Shown here one piece after another: positions 49,850 through 61,030 of a stretch of 64,000 nucleotides of DNA. The position numbers were made by a program, and so were the translations under genes. The stretch covers positions 93,955,971 through 94,019,970 of the forward strand of contig NC_084761.1 of the NCBI RefSeq assembly GCF_028858725.1, given 5' to 3'. Below the pieces are notes generated by a model. It was not told where the DNA came from, ran no database searches, and saw only the letters and a list, made by a program, of their open reading frames with translations. Every line of letters begins with the position of its first letter. Position 1 is the first letter of the stretch. This DNA is from Colius striatus. Lineage: Eukaryota; Chordata; Aves; Coliiformes; Coliidae.

Positions 49850-50290
49850 GCCAGGGCTCAGCATACTCAGGCATCACTTGGGGCTCTGCAGATGTGGGTG
49901 TTGCTCAGGGCTCACAGGCCTTTCCCAGGGTTTAGCACACTGACATTTCTCAGGGCTCAGCTCCCAAGGGCTCAGCTCAGGGCTCAGCATGCTCAGGCAC
50001 CATTTCCTCTGCATATGACACTTCCAGACAGCAAAGACATCCCTTCCTAGCACCTTCTGTTTGGAAGTAGTCACCACATGTTTGCAATTTAGGGGGTGGG
50101 CTCAGCTGAGAGTGAAAAATGAGGATGTTGGACTGTGTTAGAGAGTCAGGGAAGCTCTGCACATGTGGGTATTGCTTGGGGCTCAGGACTCACAGGCATT
50201 TCTTGGGGCTCAGGACTCACAGGCATTTCTCAGGGCTCAGCACACACACACAAAAGCATCGCTCAGGGCAGCTCTCACAGGCTGTGCCAG
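49850..50290. repeat. Degenerate minisatellite with a 27-bp core
   Basis: Units beginning ggggctcag and containing ctcacaggcatttct recur through this stretch. The clearest are two 27-bp copies at 50,177-50,203 and 50,204-50,230; looser ones include 'cagggctcacaggcctttcc' near 49,908, 'tctcagggctcagctccc' near 49,951 and 'gctcagggctcagcatgctc' near 49,977. Spacing varies from about 25 to 35 bases. It lies beyond the probable 3' end of CD8B. Confidence 0.75.
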
Positions 50291-50596
50291 GTGTTTGGCC
50301 TTGGGTCTATCGCTTTGCCTGCCTTTCCTCTCCCACTCCTGTCTGTTTGCAGTCTCCTGTGGGAGAAGAGGCCCTCCCAGAGCTGTTTCCCCTGGAGCTG
50401 TGCTTCTGCTTTAACTCTTGCTCAGGCAGAGGCCGTGGCTCTCTGCACACCACACAGCCATGTCCTACATGACACCAGCCTGCAGAGCAAAGTAGCTGAG
50501 TGATATATTCTCTGTTTCCAAGGAAGGTGCCTGCCCAGGGCCTTTACAAGCTGTGCAGTGACCTGCCACTGCTGTCTGATGGTTGTTCCCAGCATG

Positions 50597-50602
50597 TTTA
50601 TT
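50597..50602 (-). terminator. CD8B: Candidate CD8B poly(A) signal
   Basis: On the minus strand these bases read AATAAA, about 420 bases after the CD8B stop codon. This is the nearest canonical hexamer that I found on the proper strand, and it would give a short 3' UTR. Use of another site is possible. Confidence 0.45.
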
Positions 50603-51022
50603 AGCAAAGTCTTACCAACCACTCTTAGCAGGAGCAAACCAAGAGCACCTTTGTGCTATCCCACGGGGTAACAGAGAGGAGAGCCAAGCAGACCTCACAG
50701 CATCTTTCCAGCCCATCTGAATACCTTTAGTAGACCAGCCTTGGTGTTCCTGGAGCAAAGCCCACCACAGTTTTCACCTTACTCAGCACCCTTTGAGATG
50801 TGCTCAGCATGCTGCAGGATATGGCCTGGTCCTTTTGTCAGCTTCTGTATCAAGCTAAAATACTCAAGTAGCGGGTCACAGAAAAGTCTGTCTTGAAGTG
50901 AAAGGCCACATCTGCCCCATGTGAGCTTCTTCTCAGGTCATGGTCCAGGCAGGGCTCAGCACCATGCAGGGGAGGGTCTGTAGCTTCTTCCTGCCTGCCT
51001 GAGGTGAGAGGAGCCGGTGGAT

Positions 51023-54000
51023 TCACTGCCTGTGGATGCGAAGCCACAGCCTCCGCCGCAGACCTGGGGAGAGACGGTGTCTGTCAGCCCCAGAACCTCC
51101 TCCCAGCTTCCCCATCCTGCCCCTGGGCTGTCCTGGGACCTGACAACCCTCATTGTTCCCCCAGGGCTGGCAGAATGCTTACGGTGGAGGCGGTACGCTG
51201 TAGGGACCAGGCTCAGCAGGAGCACCAGGATACCAAAGGCCAGGGGGACCCAGACCAGGGGGCTGCAGACACCTGGAGAGCAAGAGGGGACATGGCATGG
51301 AGCTGCCACCCTGGGCTCAGCACCCAGCATCATCCTGCCCTGGCAGCTTTAGGGGATGAAGACTAGGATGGGGAGTAAGTCCTCAGGAGGGGTGAAGGAC
51401 ATGACTATTGCCCTGGGATATCCCTCAGAGGATGCATTAAATCCAAAGACATTGCAGGGAACTTAACAATGAGCCACAGTGACCTTTTTTCATCCAACAT
51501 GCCTGCAGGACTGATGCTGCACTCTCAGAATCTGCACACCCAGAGGACACCAGAGCTTAGGGACAGCTAAATGGTTGCACATCCTGGCCCCTAAACCCTT
51601 GTATGTCCCAGGGAACCCCTCCTAAAGGCAGATTTCAGCTCCACCCAGAGCTATGGGTCTAGGTAGACCTGGATGCACACTCCTGCAGGGTCATGTTATG
51701 GTTGTCCCCACCCCAGAACAAACTCCAGCTGAACCTTGGGGACCCCCAGGAACTCGGCAATCCCCTTTTGCAAATCAACCTGAGCCCCCCTAGTGCCATA
51801 CCTTTCTTTTCAGCAGCTTTGCTCTTAGTTACACACTGTGTGGGCTTTCTGGAGAGTGGTGCCTGAGTGGTCTTCGGTGACAGAGGCAAAACATCAACTG
51901 GTGGATAAAGAGAAGAGGATGGTCAACATGGCACTGAGTGCAACAGAGATCTCAAACAGCAGACAAGAAGGGATGGACATTTTTGGCTTTTAAAACTAGC
52001 CCCATCCAGTAACCACTGCAAAGGGCTGGGTTACCCAGAGGGGCCAGGACCTTGACTTGAACCTCTCAGACCCCACAGAATTTACCAAGAGCTTGTAGAA
52101 ATGTTAATAAAACAACACACCAAGCAACCAAGGGCAGAAAGCTAAGGCAGAGAAAAAGGAAAGTTCCTCCAGCTACATTTTCTGCCAAGCACTACCTCAT
52201 GGGTGTTCCACAAACTGCAGGTAGCAGGAGATTTCAGTAGCACTGGGAGGTTTAAGGGATCCTCAGATCTTTTCTGTGTTCAGAAGACTCTCCTCTTTGC
52301 TTGGAATTGATTTTTTTGTTTTCCCTGACGAAATGAAGGCAGGATCTCCTATGCTATATCTGAACTACAATGGAGCATGTTCATCTCTATGTGAAGTTAG
52401 TCAGCTGTGTAATGTCACTAAAGAGCTGTACATCTGACTGCTCAAACTCCACTTGCTCAAACTTTGGGGTGATTCAAAACCTACTTTTTCTTTCTGCATC
52501 TATCCAGGACTGAATTTCCTATGGAAAGTCCCTTTCTTTCCCATGGAACACGAGGTGTCTGGGATTTATCTGGGCCATTTCTCTCTGATGTGATAAAAGA
52601 CTTAAAGAAGAAGGAATTTAAAGACAATTTCTTTTATCATGTGTACTGAAGGAAAAAAAGAAACTACTCATCAAGGCCTGATTCCTCCCAGAGCACCTGC
52701 TGTTGTTTAATGTGGAGTGTCCTTGGTCATGTTGAATTTCAACCCTGTTTTTCATGCCTTTCTTTGCACATAGATATGTGTCCAGTTGATAAAAAAAAAA
52801 CAGTTCTCCTTTATCTTAAACCAACTTTTCTTTGGGCCAGCAAGAATCCAAAAGGGATTTCTCAGCTCAAGGTGCAAGGCATATTTGCAAGAAAAGCCCA
52901 GAAAAGTTGGGACACTGGGGTTGCTTTAAAACCAGCAGTTAGAGCTTGGTTAGGTTACATAAGTTATTTGTTTCTCTGAAAGTCTGCAAAGAAAAGGATG
53001 GATTCCATTCCAAAAACATTAGTTTTTCTGTACCACCTCCTGCTTGGTGGTCAAGGGGGTGGAAAGAGACCCAAGGTCTGTAAAGCATCACCTCGCCCAG
53101 TGCCACCTGCAGACAGCTCTGATCTCTGCTTTGAGCTCCCTGGTGACGATGGGTTGGGAGCTTTGAGGAATAAATCCCAATTTAATCCTTTATGTGAAGG
53201 ACAGGCTTGAAAACTGCAGTCAGATCCGGCCCAGCGATATGAGGGGTGATGTCTTCTGGCCTTGCTGCTGCTCTTGGCACTTGGAAGGACCAGGGCATGG
53301 TGGGACCCAGGCACTGAGCAGGGCACACATCCAGGCTCCCATCTGGAGTCCCACAGGGGATGAGGAAAGCACAGGGCATGGCAACATCAGAGGCTGAGGG
53401 TCTTCCCATGGAAATCTTAAAACATTAAGACCAATGCAGTTCTCAAAGCACAGCTAGAGCAGAGCAACTGCTGATGGCAAAAGGACAATCATATGCAGCT
53501 GTTTGCTGTATTTTCTGCCTTTTCTTGTCTCATAAGTCTTTTCAGGGGTAATGGACAAAGTTGGAACACAGAAATTTCCACTTAAACATAAGGAAAAACT
53601 ACTTTACTGTAAGAATGAGGGAGCCCTGGCCCAGGCTGCCCAGGGAGGGTGTGGAGGCTCCTTCTTGGGAGGTTTCCAAACCCACCTGGACATGTTCCTG
53701 TGCCCCCTGATCAAGGGGAACCTGCTTTAGCAGAGGGTTGAGCTGGATGAGCTCTAGAGGTCCCTTCCAACCCCCACCATTCTGTGACCTGTGATTCAGA
53801 AAACCCCCCAGAGTTCCAACCTTACATCTCAAAATCAGGAAGGGTCTACCAACACCCATCACCCCTTACCCAGGGGACCTCATCACAGTGGCACATTGCA
53901 GAGTCCCAGGGGTGATGCTTACCCACATGGAGCTGTGTCCCAGTGCCCAGGAAGAGCTGGGATGACTGGGAGATGGAGCAGTAGTAGGTGCCGTTGTCTG

Positions 54001-57000
54001 AGGGGTGGAGGTGGTTGATGTGCAGGCTGTAGGAGGTGTGGGAATTCTCTCCATGGACACTAAATTTGCCCTGGCTGATGTTTGTGCTGTACGTGGCTTT
54101 GCCCATCGGGTTGGAAAACACCAAGAACTCGAAACGTTGCCTCTCCTGGCTCCAGCGGTACCAGTACACCCCAACATGCTCATTCTTCAGCTCACACAGG
54201 ATTTTTGTTTTGCTGTTAGTTAGGGCTAAAATATGCTTTGGAGTCTGGGATAAGTGTAGATTTGTACAGAAACCTAAGACGAAAAGAGGCAGGAACACGG
54301 AGTTGTTATTTTCTGTCATTATTTTTAATCTCTGAGAAGTGCAGTTTTTCTTTGTGGGCTTAATAAGATCAACATTACAGACCAGGGGATCAACTTTATC
54401 AGGATGCTCCCATATTCCCTCAAAGGCCTTTTTGGGTTCCCCAGCTATCTTTTTGGTCAAGCATAGTTATACAGGTAGAGTTTGCCCTGTAAACACTCAT
54501 CTAGGGAGAAGGCTCCGTGGCAGGGAGAGGGATGAAGGGGTGAGTTTGAGAGTGTTGTGTGTGCAGGGAAGGGCATCTCCATCTGCTCCTGAGCATGCCC
54601 TTCTCCTGCCCAACTTTTCTCTCTCATGTTTTTGAAGAGGCTTCACCTCTTTTTGAACAGATTTACATTTTTATTTTCTATTTGAGCCTCTTATTTGCCA
54701 GATTTTTGTTCCAGCAGAAGCAACACAAATAAACTTCAGGTGGCATCTCAGATGCAGAAAAAGACACCAAAAAACATGCAAAGCCATCTCAGAATGAGTC
54801 AATTTGGTATTACTTTTGTGACATTATTATTTCTGGTTGGATTTGGAGGCCAGGAGAAGGAGAGTGAGTGAGGGGCAGCGGTGGGGTTGGAAGCTTTGGC
54901 CTGGCATCGCATCGTTGTGTTTGGGCTTTGCAGCTTCTGTGGGGATGATCTGAGTTTTGTTTTGGCCCAGGCAGATGTGAGCGGTGTCTGTGTGCGAGCG
55001 ACGATGTGCCCTTGGGAAAAGGAAAACAGAGAACCTGTGATTCTTTCTGTTCACCAAACAAAGCTTCAAATACTCTGAGACGGAGTGGAAAACAGCCCTC
55101 TGCAGATAAGGGTGCGCTCGCTTCCCCCGGCTGTTTCCCAGGCGCGTTTTAAAGCTGTGCAGAAAGCTCAACAAAACACATTTTTTGGCTTTTTTTACTT
55201 TAAAATGTCCCTGTTCCTTCAAAATCCCCAAGCTGCTCACAGTAGTTGTTGCAAAGAGCCCTTTTTTTTGTTGCAGAGTCCTTTGTTTTGCAGCCCTGCA
55301 AACTCAATGCTGTGGGAGTGGGTTTGCCTGACCACAAGAAGACCTAAAGCCCTGCCTGTGGTCCATGGCCCTGCTGTCCCCCATGTCCCCAAGGGGGACA
55401 GGCAGAGGAAACGGCTCTGGTGATTGGCAGTGGTCCAGTTCTTTCCTCCATGGGAAGACATTCCAGGTGGAGACATTCCAAACCCAGCTGGATGAGTTCC
55501 TGTGTGACCTACGCTAGGTGGTCCTGCTATGGCAGGTGGGTTGCACTGGATGAGCTTTCGAGGTTCCTTCCAACCCCTACTATTCTGTGATTCCTGGATG
55601 TAGAAGTGTCCTTGATCTTGGTTCTTGTGCCTCAGACTGAGCTGGTTTCCACACAAGACCACCATTTCCTTTGTCATGTTTAGACCCTGTTGTCACCATT
55701 CAGAGATATCCTTCTCTTCCCACTTGTACTACGCTAGGTGGTCCTGCTCTGGCAGGGGGGGTTACACTGGATGATCTTTCAAGGTCCCTTCCAATGCTTA
55801 AGATACAGTGATTCTGTGATTCCATCCCCACATCAATGACCTCATGGCTATGGTGTGCTGCAAAGAGCAGCCTTCAGCCCTGATATTGCAATGCCAAAAT
55901 TCAGGCATTGCACAGAAGCTGCAGCATTTCACTCCATCCTCTGGCCCTGTGACAATAAAAATGTCTCATCATTAAAAAAGAGAATTTTCAGGTTTTGAGG
56001 TGCAATGCTCTCAAACTTTGCTCTGGCAAACACTTGTGTGGGATTTTTAGGGGATGAAATGTATGTTGCATGGTGGCTTCAAGGTCTCCCTGGCTGCTCT
56101 GAGGTCTGGCTCTGATGGGCATGGGAAACCTGACCCACCCCTTAAAACCTTTTCCTTGAGCTGTTGGAGAGATTACTAGATGAATCAAAGTGATGAGAAA
56201 GGATCCTGGAAAATGCTCTGCTTAGCTTTGAGCCAGTGGTCAAGCTCCAGTGCGGTGAGCTGGGATAGAGCCAGAGCAGAAAGCCTCATTCTCTGCTGCA
56301 CTTTCATCTCCCAAACCTCCCTGTTCCCTTTCCCAGCATATATTCCTGCAGGAGAGCATGGGGATTTGAGATAGGACAGGTTTGTTTCCATGTGCTTGGC
56401 CAAACCATCCTGCAGCAGTTCAAATGTTGTCCCCTTCCCCTTTGCAAATGTGGAGCAAACTGGGATTTACTGTGGAGCAAACTGGGATTTACTGGGGTTT
56501 TCTCAGCAGGGAGCCCACTGTATAGATCTATAGGATATTACTGCCTGTACATGGGTGTAGATGCAGTGCCTCAGGCTGCTTGCTGCCAGACCAGCTGCAT
56601 TATGCCAAGGGGCAACGACCATTATTTGGCATGAACAAAACGCTCTGCAGTCCTCACAGCCCCCAGCAAGGACCCTGGGCAGCTGTGGGCCCAGGCTGGG
56701 CAACATCTAGGGGCATCAGCTAGAGCCACCACCCTCACAGATACATTTAACACTTTCCACCTAAGAACTGACGGCACAATTTGTCCCGTAAAGTGTAATT
56801 GTGTCACTTTGCTGTGACAATTGCCTGAGTATATTCAGTCCAGACCTCCTGGCTCCTGCAACCTGTCTACACCAGGCAGAAGGCAGCATGGTTCTATAAC
56901 ACACTGATTCCAGCTGTGGCCCTTGAGAAACATCCAGTCCTTGGATAGCTTTAGAAGAAAATTTGATGGGATGTTTATCATCTTTGTGTTACACAGGCAG

Positions 57001-57551
57001 CATAGACAGGTGCTACTTCAACTTCTCCATCAGCAGCTTCCCACCAGCACTAAGAAGGTGCAGTAAAACCAAACTCTACTGTGTCTACACCATCATATAT
57101 TGCACTATGAGTAGCGTAGAGTAGAGTAGAGTAGAGTAGAGTAGAGTAGAGTAGAGTAGAGTAGAGTAGAGTACGAGAGGAGAGGAGAGGAGAGGAGAGG
57201 AGAAGAGAAGAGAAGAGAAGAGAAGAGAAGAGAAGAGAAGAGAAGAGAAGAGAAGATTTCAGTTGGAAGGGACCTACAATGACCATGTACTCCAACTGCC
57301 TGGCCACTGCAGGACTGACCAATAACTAAAGCATGCTGTTAAAGGCATTGTCCAAAATTATGAGGTGATAGGTAGTAATGTCCTGTAGATCTATACTGTG
57401 CCTATATATTTAAATGTCCATTCTCCAGATGCTGGAGTGGGGTGGAGGAGAAGCTCTAGTACGATTTTAAGTGCCCTCAACCCTTTAGAGATGTATCCTT
57501 CTTACCTGGGATCTGGAGGCAGATGAAGAGATGGAGCCACGGCCGGGCCAT
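51023..57551 (-). CDS. CD8B: CD8B, T-cell co-receptor CD8 beta chain (complete, 5 exons)
   Basis: CD8 beta pairs with CD8 alpha on cytotoxic T cells and thymocytes, binds MHC class I and boosts T-cell receptor signalling. Minus-strand coding exons in order: 57551-57506, 54273-53923, 51897-51802, 51272-51183, 51063-51023. All introns are GT-AG and all junctions fall after the first base of a codon, as is usual for immunoglobulin-type genes; the sum is 624 bases, 207 residues plus TGA (human CD8B has 210). Exon 1 encodes the signal peptide MARPWLHLFICLQIP. Exon 2 is the V-type Ig domain: Cys42, Trp53, Cys114 in GTYYC, and a J-like GTGTQLHV; possible N-glycosylation at Asn80 and Asn109. Exon 3 is the hinge, opening VDVLP (human VVDFLP region), with Cys154 placed like the human interchain cysteine. 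Exon 4 has Cys167 and a membrane segment at about 171-190. Exon 5 gives the short basic tail LRRRLWLRIHRQ. Confidence 0.93.
51898..53922 (-). other. CD8B: CD8B intron 2 (between V-domain and hinge exons)
   Basis: On the minus strand the intron starts gtaagc at 53,922 and ends with cag before 51,897. It contains a CR1 tail at 53,543-53,796 in antisense to CD8B, about 125 bases from the V-exon donor. Otherwise it is unique. The two smaller introns at 51,273-51,801 and 51,064-51,182 hold nothing recognisable. Confidence 0.85.
53543..53796 (+). mobile_element. CR1 LINE 3' end in CD8B intron 2
   Basis: CR1 blocks: 'tccacttaaacataaggaaa', 'ggagccctggcccaggctgc', 'caaacccacctggacatgtt', 'ggaacctgctttagcagagg' and 'ggtcccttccaacccccacc', ending in 'attctgtgacctgtgattc'. 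It is antisense to CD8B. Confidence 0.94.
55467..55593 (+). mobile_element. CR1 LINE 3' end in CD8B intron 1
   Basis: 'ggtggagacattccaaaccc', 'gatgagttcctgtgtgacct', 'cgctaggtggtcctgctatg' and 'ccttccaacccctactattc' mark a short sense CR1 tail. Confidence 0.92.
55729..55822 (+). mobile_element. CR1 LINE 3' end in CD8B intron 1, second copy
   Basis: It begins inside the same CR1 text as the previous copy ('acgctaggtggtcctgctct') and runs through 'gatctttcaaggtcccttcc' to 'cagtgattctgtgattcc'. The two tails lie 135 bases apart in the same direction. Confidence 0.9.
56449..56492. repeat. Perfect 22-bp tandem duplication
   Basis: A 22-base unit, tgtggagcaaactgggattt plus two bases, occurs twice in direct succession at 56,449-56,470 and 56,471-56,492 without any difference. 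It lies in CD8B intron 1 and is probably a recent slippage duplication. Confidence 0.95.
57116..57255. repeat. Compound pentanucleotide microsatellite
   Basis: Three arrays follow each other: (GTAGA)n at about 57,116-57,172, (GAGAG/GAGGA)n at about 57,175-57,203 and (AGAAG)n to 57,255. Each differs from the next by one base per unit. On the minus strand the last array reads CTTCT, like the large array at 41,325. It abuts a CR1 3' end directly. Confidence 0.97.
57256..57352 (-). mobile_element. CR1 LINE 3' fragment behind the microsatellite
   Basis: The plus strand shows 'tttcagttggaagggaccta', 'caatgaccatgtactccaac', 'tgcctggccactgcaggact' and 'ctgttaaaggcattgtccaa', typical of a CR1 copy in reverse. 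Its terminal repeat has been replaced by the microsatellite. Confidence 0.88.
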
Positions 57552-58000
57552 GGCGGTGGGGTCAACGATGGAGGAGTTTTGTGCCAGCTCCCCTGTCCCC
57601 TCACAATCACCTCTTGGTGGTAGGACTGGCTTCACCCCAGGAGCTTCTTCCCCGTCCTTGGCACAGATGTTTCACTGACAGCTGCCAAACAGCATCTGCA
57701 GCGCCTGGAGCCTCAGCCCGGCAGCTTCTTCTGTGCTGAGCCCCCAAACCACGTGTGCAGCAGGGCAGCAGCCCCAAGCACTGCACAGGATCCCCCTCTA
57801 AATCCTCTATAGGAAGAAAAACTCCCAAACTCAATGATTTTTAATTATGATTTCTTCCTAGTTCATCACCCAGCTTTTGCTCTTTGTAATCTAGCTCTGT
57901 GCAATCAAAAATGACAAACGTAGGAGCTTGGTATTAAAAATGAAAGCAGGAAAGGATGAATTTTGGCAGGTTTCTCCTCTGTTGAAATCAAAAAGAGTTC
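57552..58000 (-). promoter_or_regulatory. CD8B: Probable CD8B promoter region
   Basis: This is the DNA just upstream of the CD8B start codon on the minus strand. No TATA box is obvious. A perfect CACGTG E-box at 57,750-57,755 overlaps an AACCACG motif (57,747-57,753) close to the RUNX consensus. RUNX factors are known regulators of CD8 genes in mammals; that this copy works is inference. The transcription start is not visible. Confidence 0.35.
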
Positions 58001-61000
58001 AAAATAAGGAGAAGATGCAATTTGAACCGTGGGGTTGTTTTCTTCATTGGAATCTTTAGCAGGAGGTGTTTTTTCTCCGGGCCTGGAACATGCTGAACTC
58101 CAAACTATCTCACCATAAAGCAGAGGTGTGAGGCACCACACTAAACTTTGAAGCCAAGAGTAAGAAACCTCAAACAAATTTGGTGGCTGAAAACCAACAA
58201 AAATAAGGAAATTCTGCTGGGGCTCCTCACCTCACTGCTTTGGTAGCTGCAGCACTGCACAGCTCACATGCAGAGGCATTGAAATGATTGATAAAACACC
58301 TGAGTGGATTTGAAATGTCTTTGGGAGGGAGGGAGAGGTTTCATAGACTCGAGGTTTAGTATTCAGAGAGTGAAATCATAGAATGGTAGGGTTGGAAGGG
58401 ACCTTTAGAGATCATCTAGTCCAACCCCCCTGCAGAAGCAGGGTCACCCTAGGTCAGGTTGCAAGTGATGTGAAATTACAGGGGTGAACTGATGTGACAC
58501 ATGAGGACACTGAGAAATGCCCCCCAGGGTTCAAGTTGGCAGATGAATAGGAAAAGCCAATTTTGCATCTCGTGCAGTGGAATCTGTTGGTCCATTTTGC
58601 ACCAAATTTTTCCATGGTGCTGTAACACATCCTCTCCCCGTTTCTGTTTAATAGAATTTCCTGCTCAAGGCTGGTTGCTAACCACCAAAAGCTTTGCCAG
58701 GAAGGGCTCTGCTGCTAGAATTTAGGGTTGTCTGAGTTGCTCCTTAACTCTTTCCTGGTAGGAGGAAGTAATTTCAGTGCTTTCAAATGCATTGCAGTGC
58801 TTTTAAGGGGTCATTTTCAGAGCTGAGCCCCTGTCAAGGAGTGCAGCAACCCTTGCTTCTCCTCTCCTTACCTCCTGCTTGCCTTTCCCCTCAATCCCAG
58901 ATGGAGATGCCTCCATGTAGACACCTCTTTTATGGAAGGAGAGTTGCTTAATATGGGAAATGCCACTGTAAGTGAGTTTTCCCTTTATCCCCATGGTAAG
59001 CTGATATCCCTGAGTGCTGCAATAGCTGCATTCCCCTTTTCTCACTGCTGCTGTCACTAGGAGCACCTTCTGGCCTCCTGGCCAGGACTAAAGTGATCCC
59101 AGAGGTGGCTTTTGCCACCATTACAACCTTGAACCTGGGGCATGTTACACTGGGCACCACATGCTGCTGTAAGGCTGGTGACACTGGGTTGTCTAGCAAA
59201 TATTTTGGCTCAGGAGGATTCCCTGGGACATTATAGCAGCTTTAGAGTTCCTTCCCTGCAGTACTTTACCTGTAGGAAAGGAAAAGAAATATTTGCAATG
59301 TGAAAGCAGAAAATGTGTGCTGGAAAAGGGGTTAACTGTTACATTTTTTGGAAGCTGTGGTTTATACACAGTTGAGCTGTGGAGCACTCACAGTTGAGTT
59401 CTCAGGACTGGATAGTGCTCCCACAAGAAAACATTTTAGTTGATGGAATGTCTTTGTCTGGCAGCTCATCACCAACAATGATAAAAACATGGTGGGAAGG
59501 TACAGGAGAGCAGCTGCTGTTTATAACATCCTCACATTGTTTGGGGCTGCTGTCCTGGGAAGAACAGAGGGGAGGAAAAAAAGGTATGTGTTGAACTGAT
59601 CTGTTAACACAAGCCAGATTTGTTGGTGACCTTGCTGGGGTACAGCAGCTCCTCATCACGAGTGTTTGGCTCATGCCTGGGCCAAGGTGGGCGAAATTGC
59701 TCAGTTTTGGTGTATTTGTGTTACAGATGCACAATTTCTAGGGTGAACTTATTCATTTTCCAGAATTAAAGACAACTATCCCAGACCCCAGCACAGCCAC
59801 CTCTCTGCCCCAGCGCTGTGCTCGCCCAGTGAGTCTCCTGCTTGCCCATCCCAGGAGAAAAGAGCCCCACTTCTTTTTCTCAGCCTGCATCTTGCACAGC
59901 TCACCACACCAACAGTAATTCCCTGTGCTTTCACCAGCTTTGTTGCATTTTTGACTCTTTCTTTTCTCTCTATGATGGGTTTCCTACAGCAAAGTGTTTG
60001 CTTCTAGAGGTTAGAGCAAAGCATTGGATTAGAAGAAAGTTTACAGACAAGAAGCAGGAGCTGGCTGGGGTTTCACCTCTGTTAAACTCCTCTGAGTTGC
60101 AACAGAGGCATGTGCAGCTGGAATGCAAATGCCAGACTGGAGGAATAGTTGCTGTAAAAATAAGAAAAAGTCCCTTTCCTCTCTGCTTTTCAGGCTCCAA
60201 GGGCTGACTTTTGGGACTGAGGAAGGATTCACAGCCTCCAGCCTGGTTCAACATGAAACATGGAGCCTGGTTCAACATGAAGTCCTGTTGAGGATAAGAT
60301 GCTGCTGGATGGAAACTCCCCAGGACTGAGGCAGCCATGGGGGAACATTCTTTTGCTTTTTAGCTTTTAATAGCTTATTTATTCCAGGGAAGGGTGTAAC
60401 TTCTGGAGTATTTCATCAGGGGGAAGAGCAGGGATGAAAAGAACAGCTTTTTCACAGAGTTAAACAAGTATCATCTTTTTCTTACTCTAATAATGAAGAA
60501 AAAGATTAAGTGGGTCAAGATTTCTCTTCTAAATTGCTCTGAGCTAAGATGTGGTCTGCAGGGTGAGGTTGGGGGGGGAGTTCATCTGCCTTTGCAGGTG
60601 CAGGTTCACAGCTGTACCTCAGGTGGTGCACGATCACAGTCGAGGCTCCTGCTGTGTTGTGGGGTACCCCCAAGGTACAGGCTGGCGTGCATCAGGCTGG
60701 TTTGTGGCCTGGAAAAAATGCTGCTTTTGAAGTCCAGAAGCCAAAATGGATGTAAACTACAAATTGTATTAATTTTCTTGCCATCTCATCTCCCCCCAGC
60801 AAGCAATCTGTGCTCGGAGGAGGAATCTGGGGGGACAGGACTGTGTTACTGGTGTCAGGTGTGAGCCCCATGTGTGATATCCCCCCAAACCCTGGGTGCT
60901 GAAGGTGTGTGCAATGAATGAGGAGGCCATAGGGAGACTTTGGGAGGATGAATGCTGAGAGGACAAGCTCCAGCTCTCCCTCTTCAGGGCACTTGATGCA

Positions 61001-61030
61001 AGCAGAGGTTACCATAAGCTAGTGGTGATT
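58001..61030. other. Intergenic DNA between CD8B and the retrovirus
   Basis: One CR1 tail lies at 58,376-58,463, and a short imperfect duplication with the core cctggttcaacatgaa lies at about 60,240-60,281. No exon, RNA gene or clear long terminal repeat boundary is visible. The left end of the retroviral insertion may lie in the last few hundred bases. Confidence 0.5.
58376..58463 (-). mobile_element. CR1 LINE 3' end upstream of CD8B
   Basis: The plus strand reads 'tcatagaatggtagggttgg', 'gacctttagagatcatctag' and 'ccctgcagaagcagggtcac', a short minus-strand copy of the same CR1 type as at 38,078. It lies about 0.8 kb upstream of the CD8B start codon. Confidence 0.93.

Larger units (their letters stand above)
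54274..57505 (-). other. CD8B: CD8B intron 1 (between signal and V-domain exons)
   Basis: The donor gtaag follows the first base of codon 16 at 57,506 and the acceptor gtcttag precedes 54,273. The intron of about 3.2 kb holds two CR1 tails (55,467-55,593 and 55,729-55,822), a perfect 22-bp tandem duplication (56,449-56,492) and a compound microsatellite with a CR1 piece at 57,116-57,352. Confidence 0.85.

Noticed and set aside
53846-54460. CD8B V-domain frame starting with a Met in upstream sequence (MTENNN...) as a single-exon gene
   Set aside because: A proper acceptor (gtcttag) lies at the start of the V exon, and a signal-peptide exon with matching phase is present at 57,506-57,551. The upstream codons are intron and the downstream ones follow the donor.
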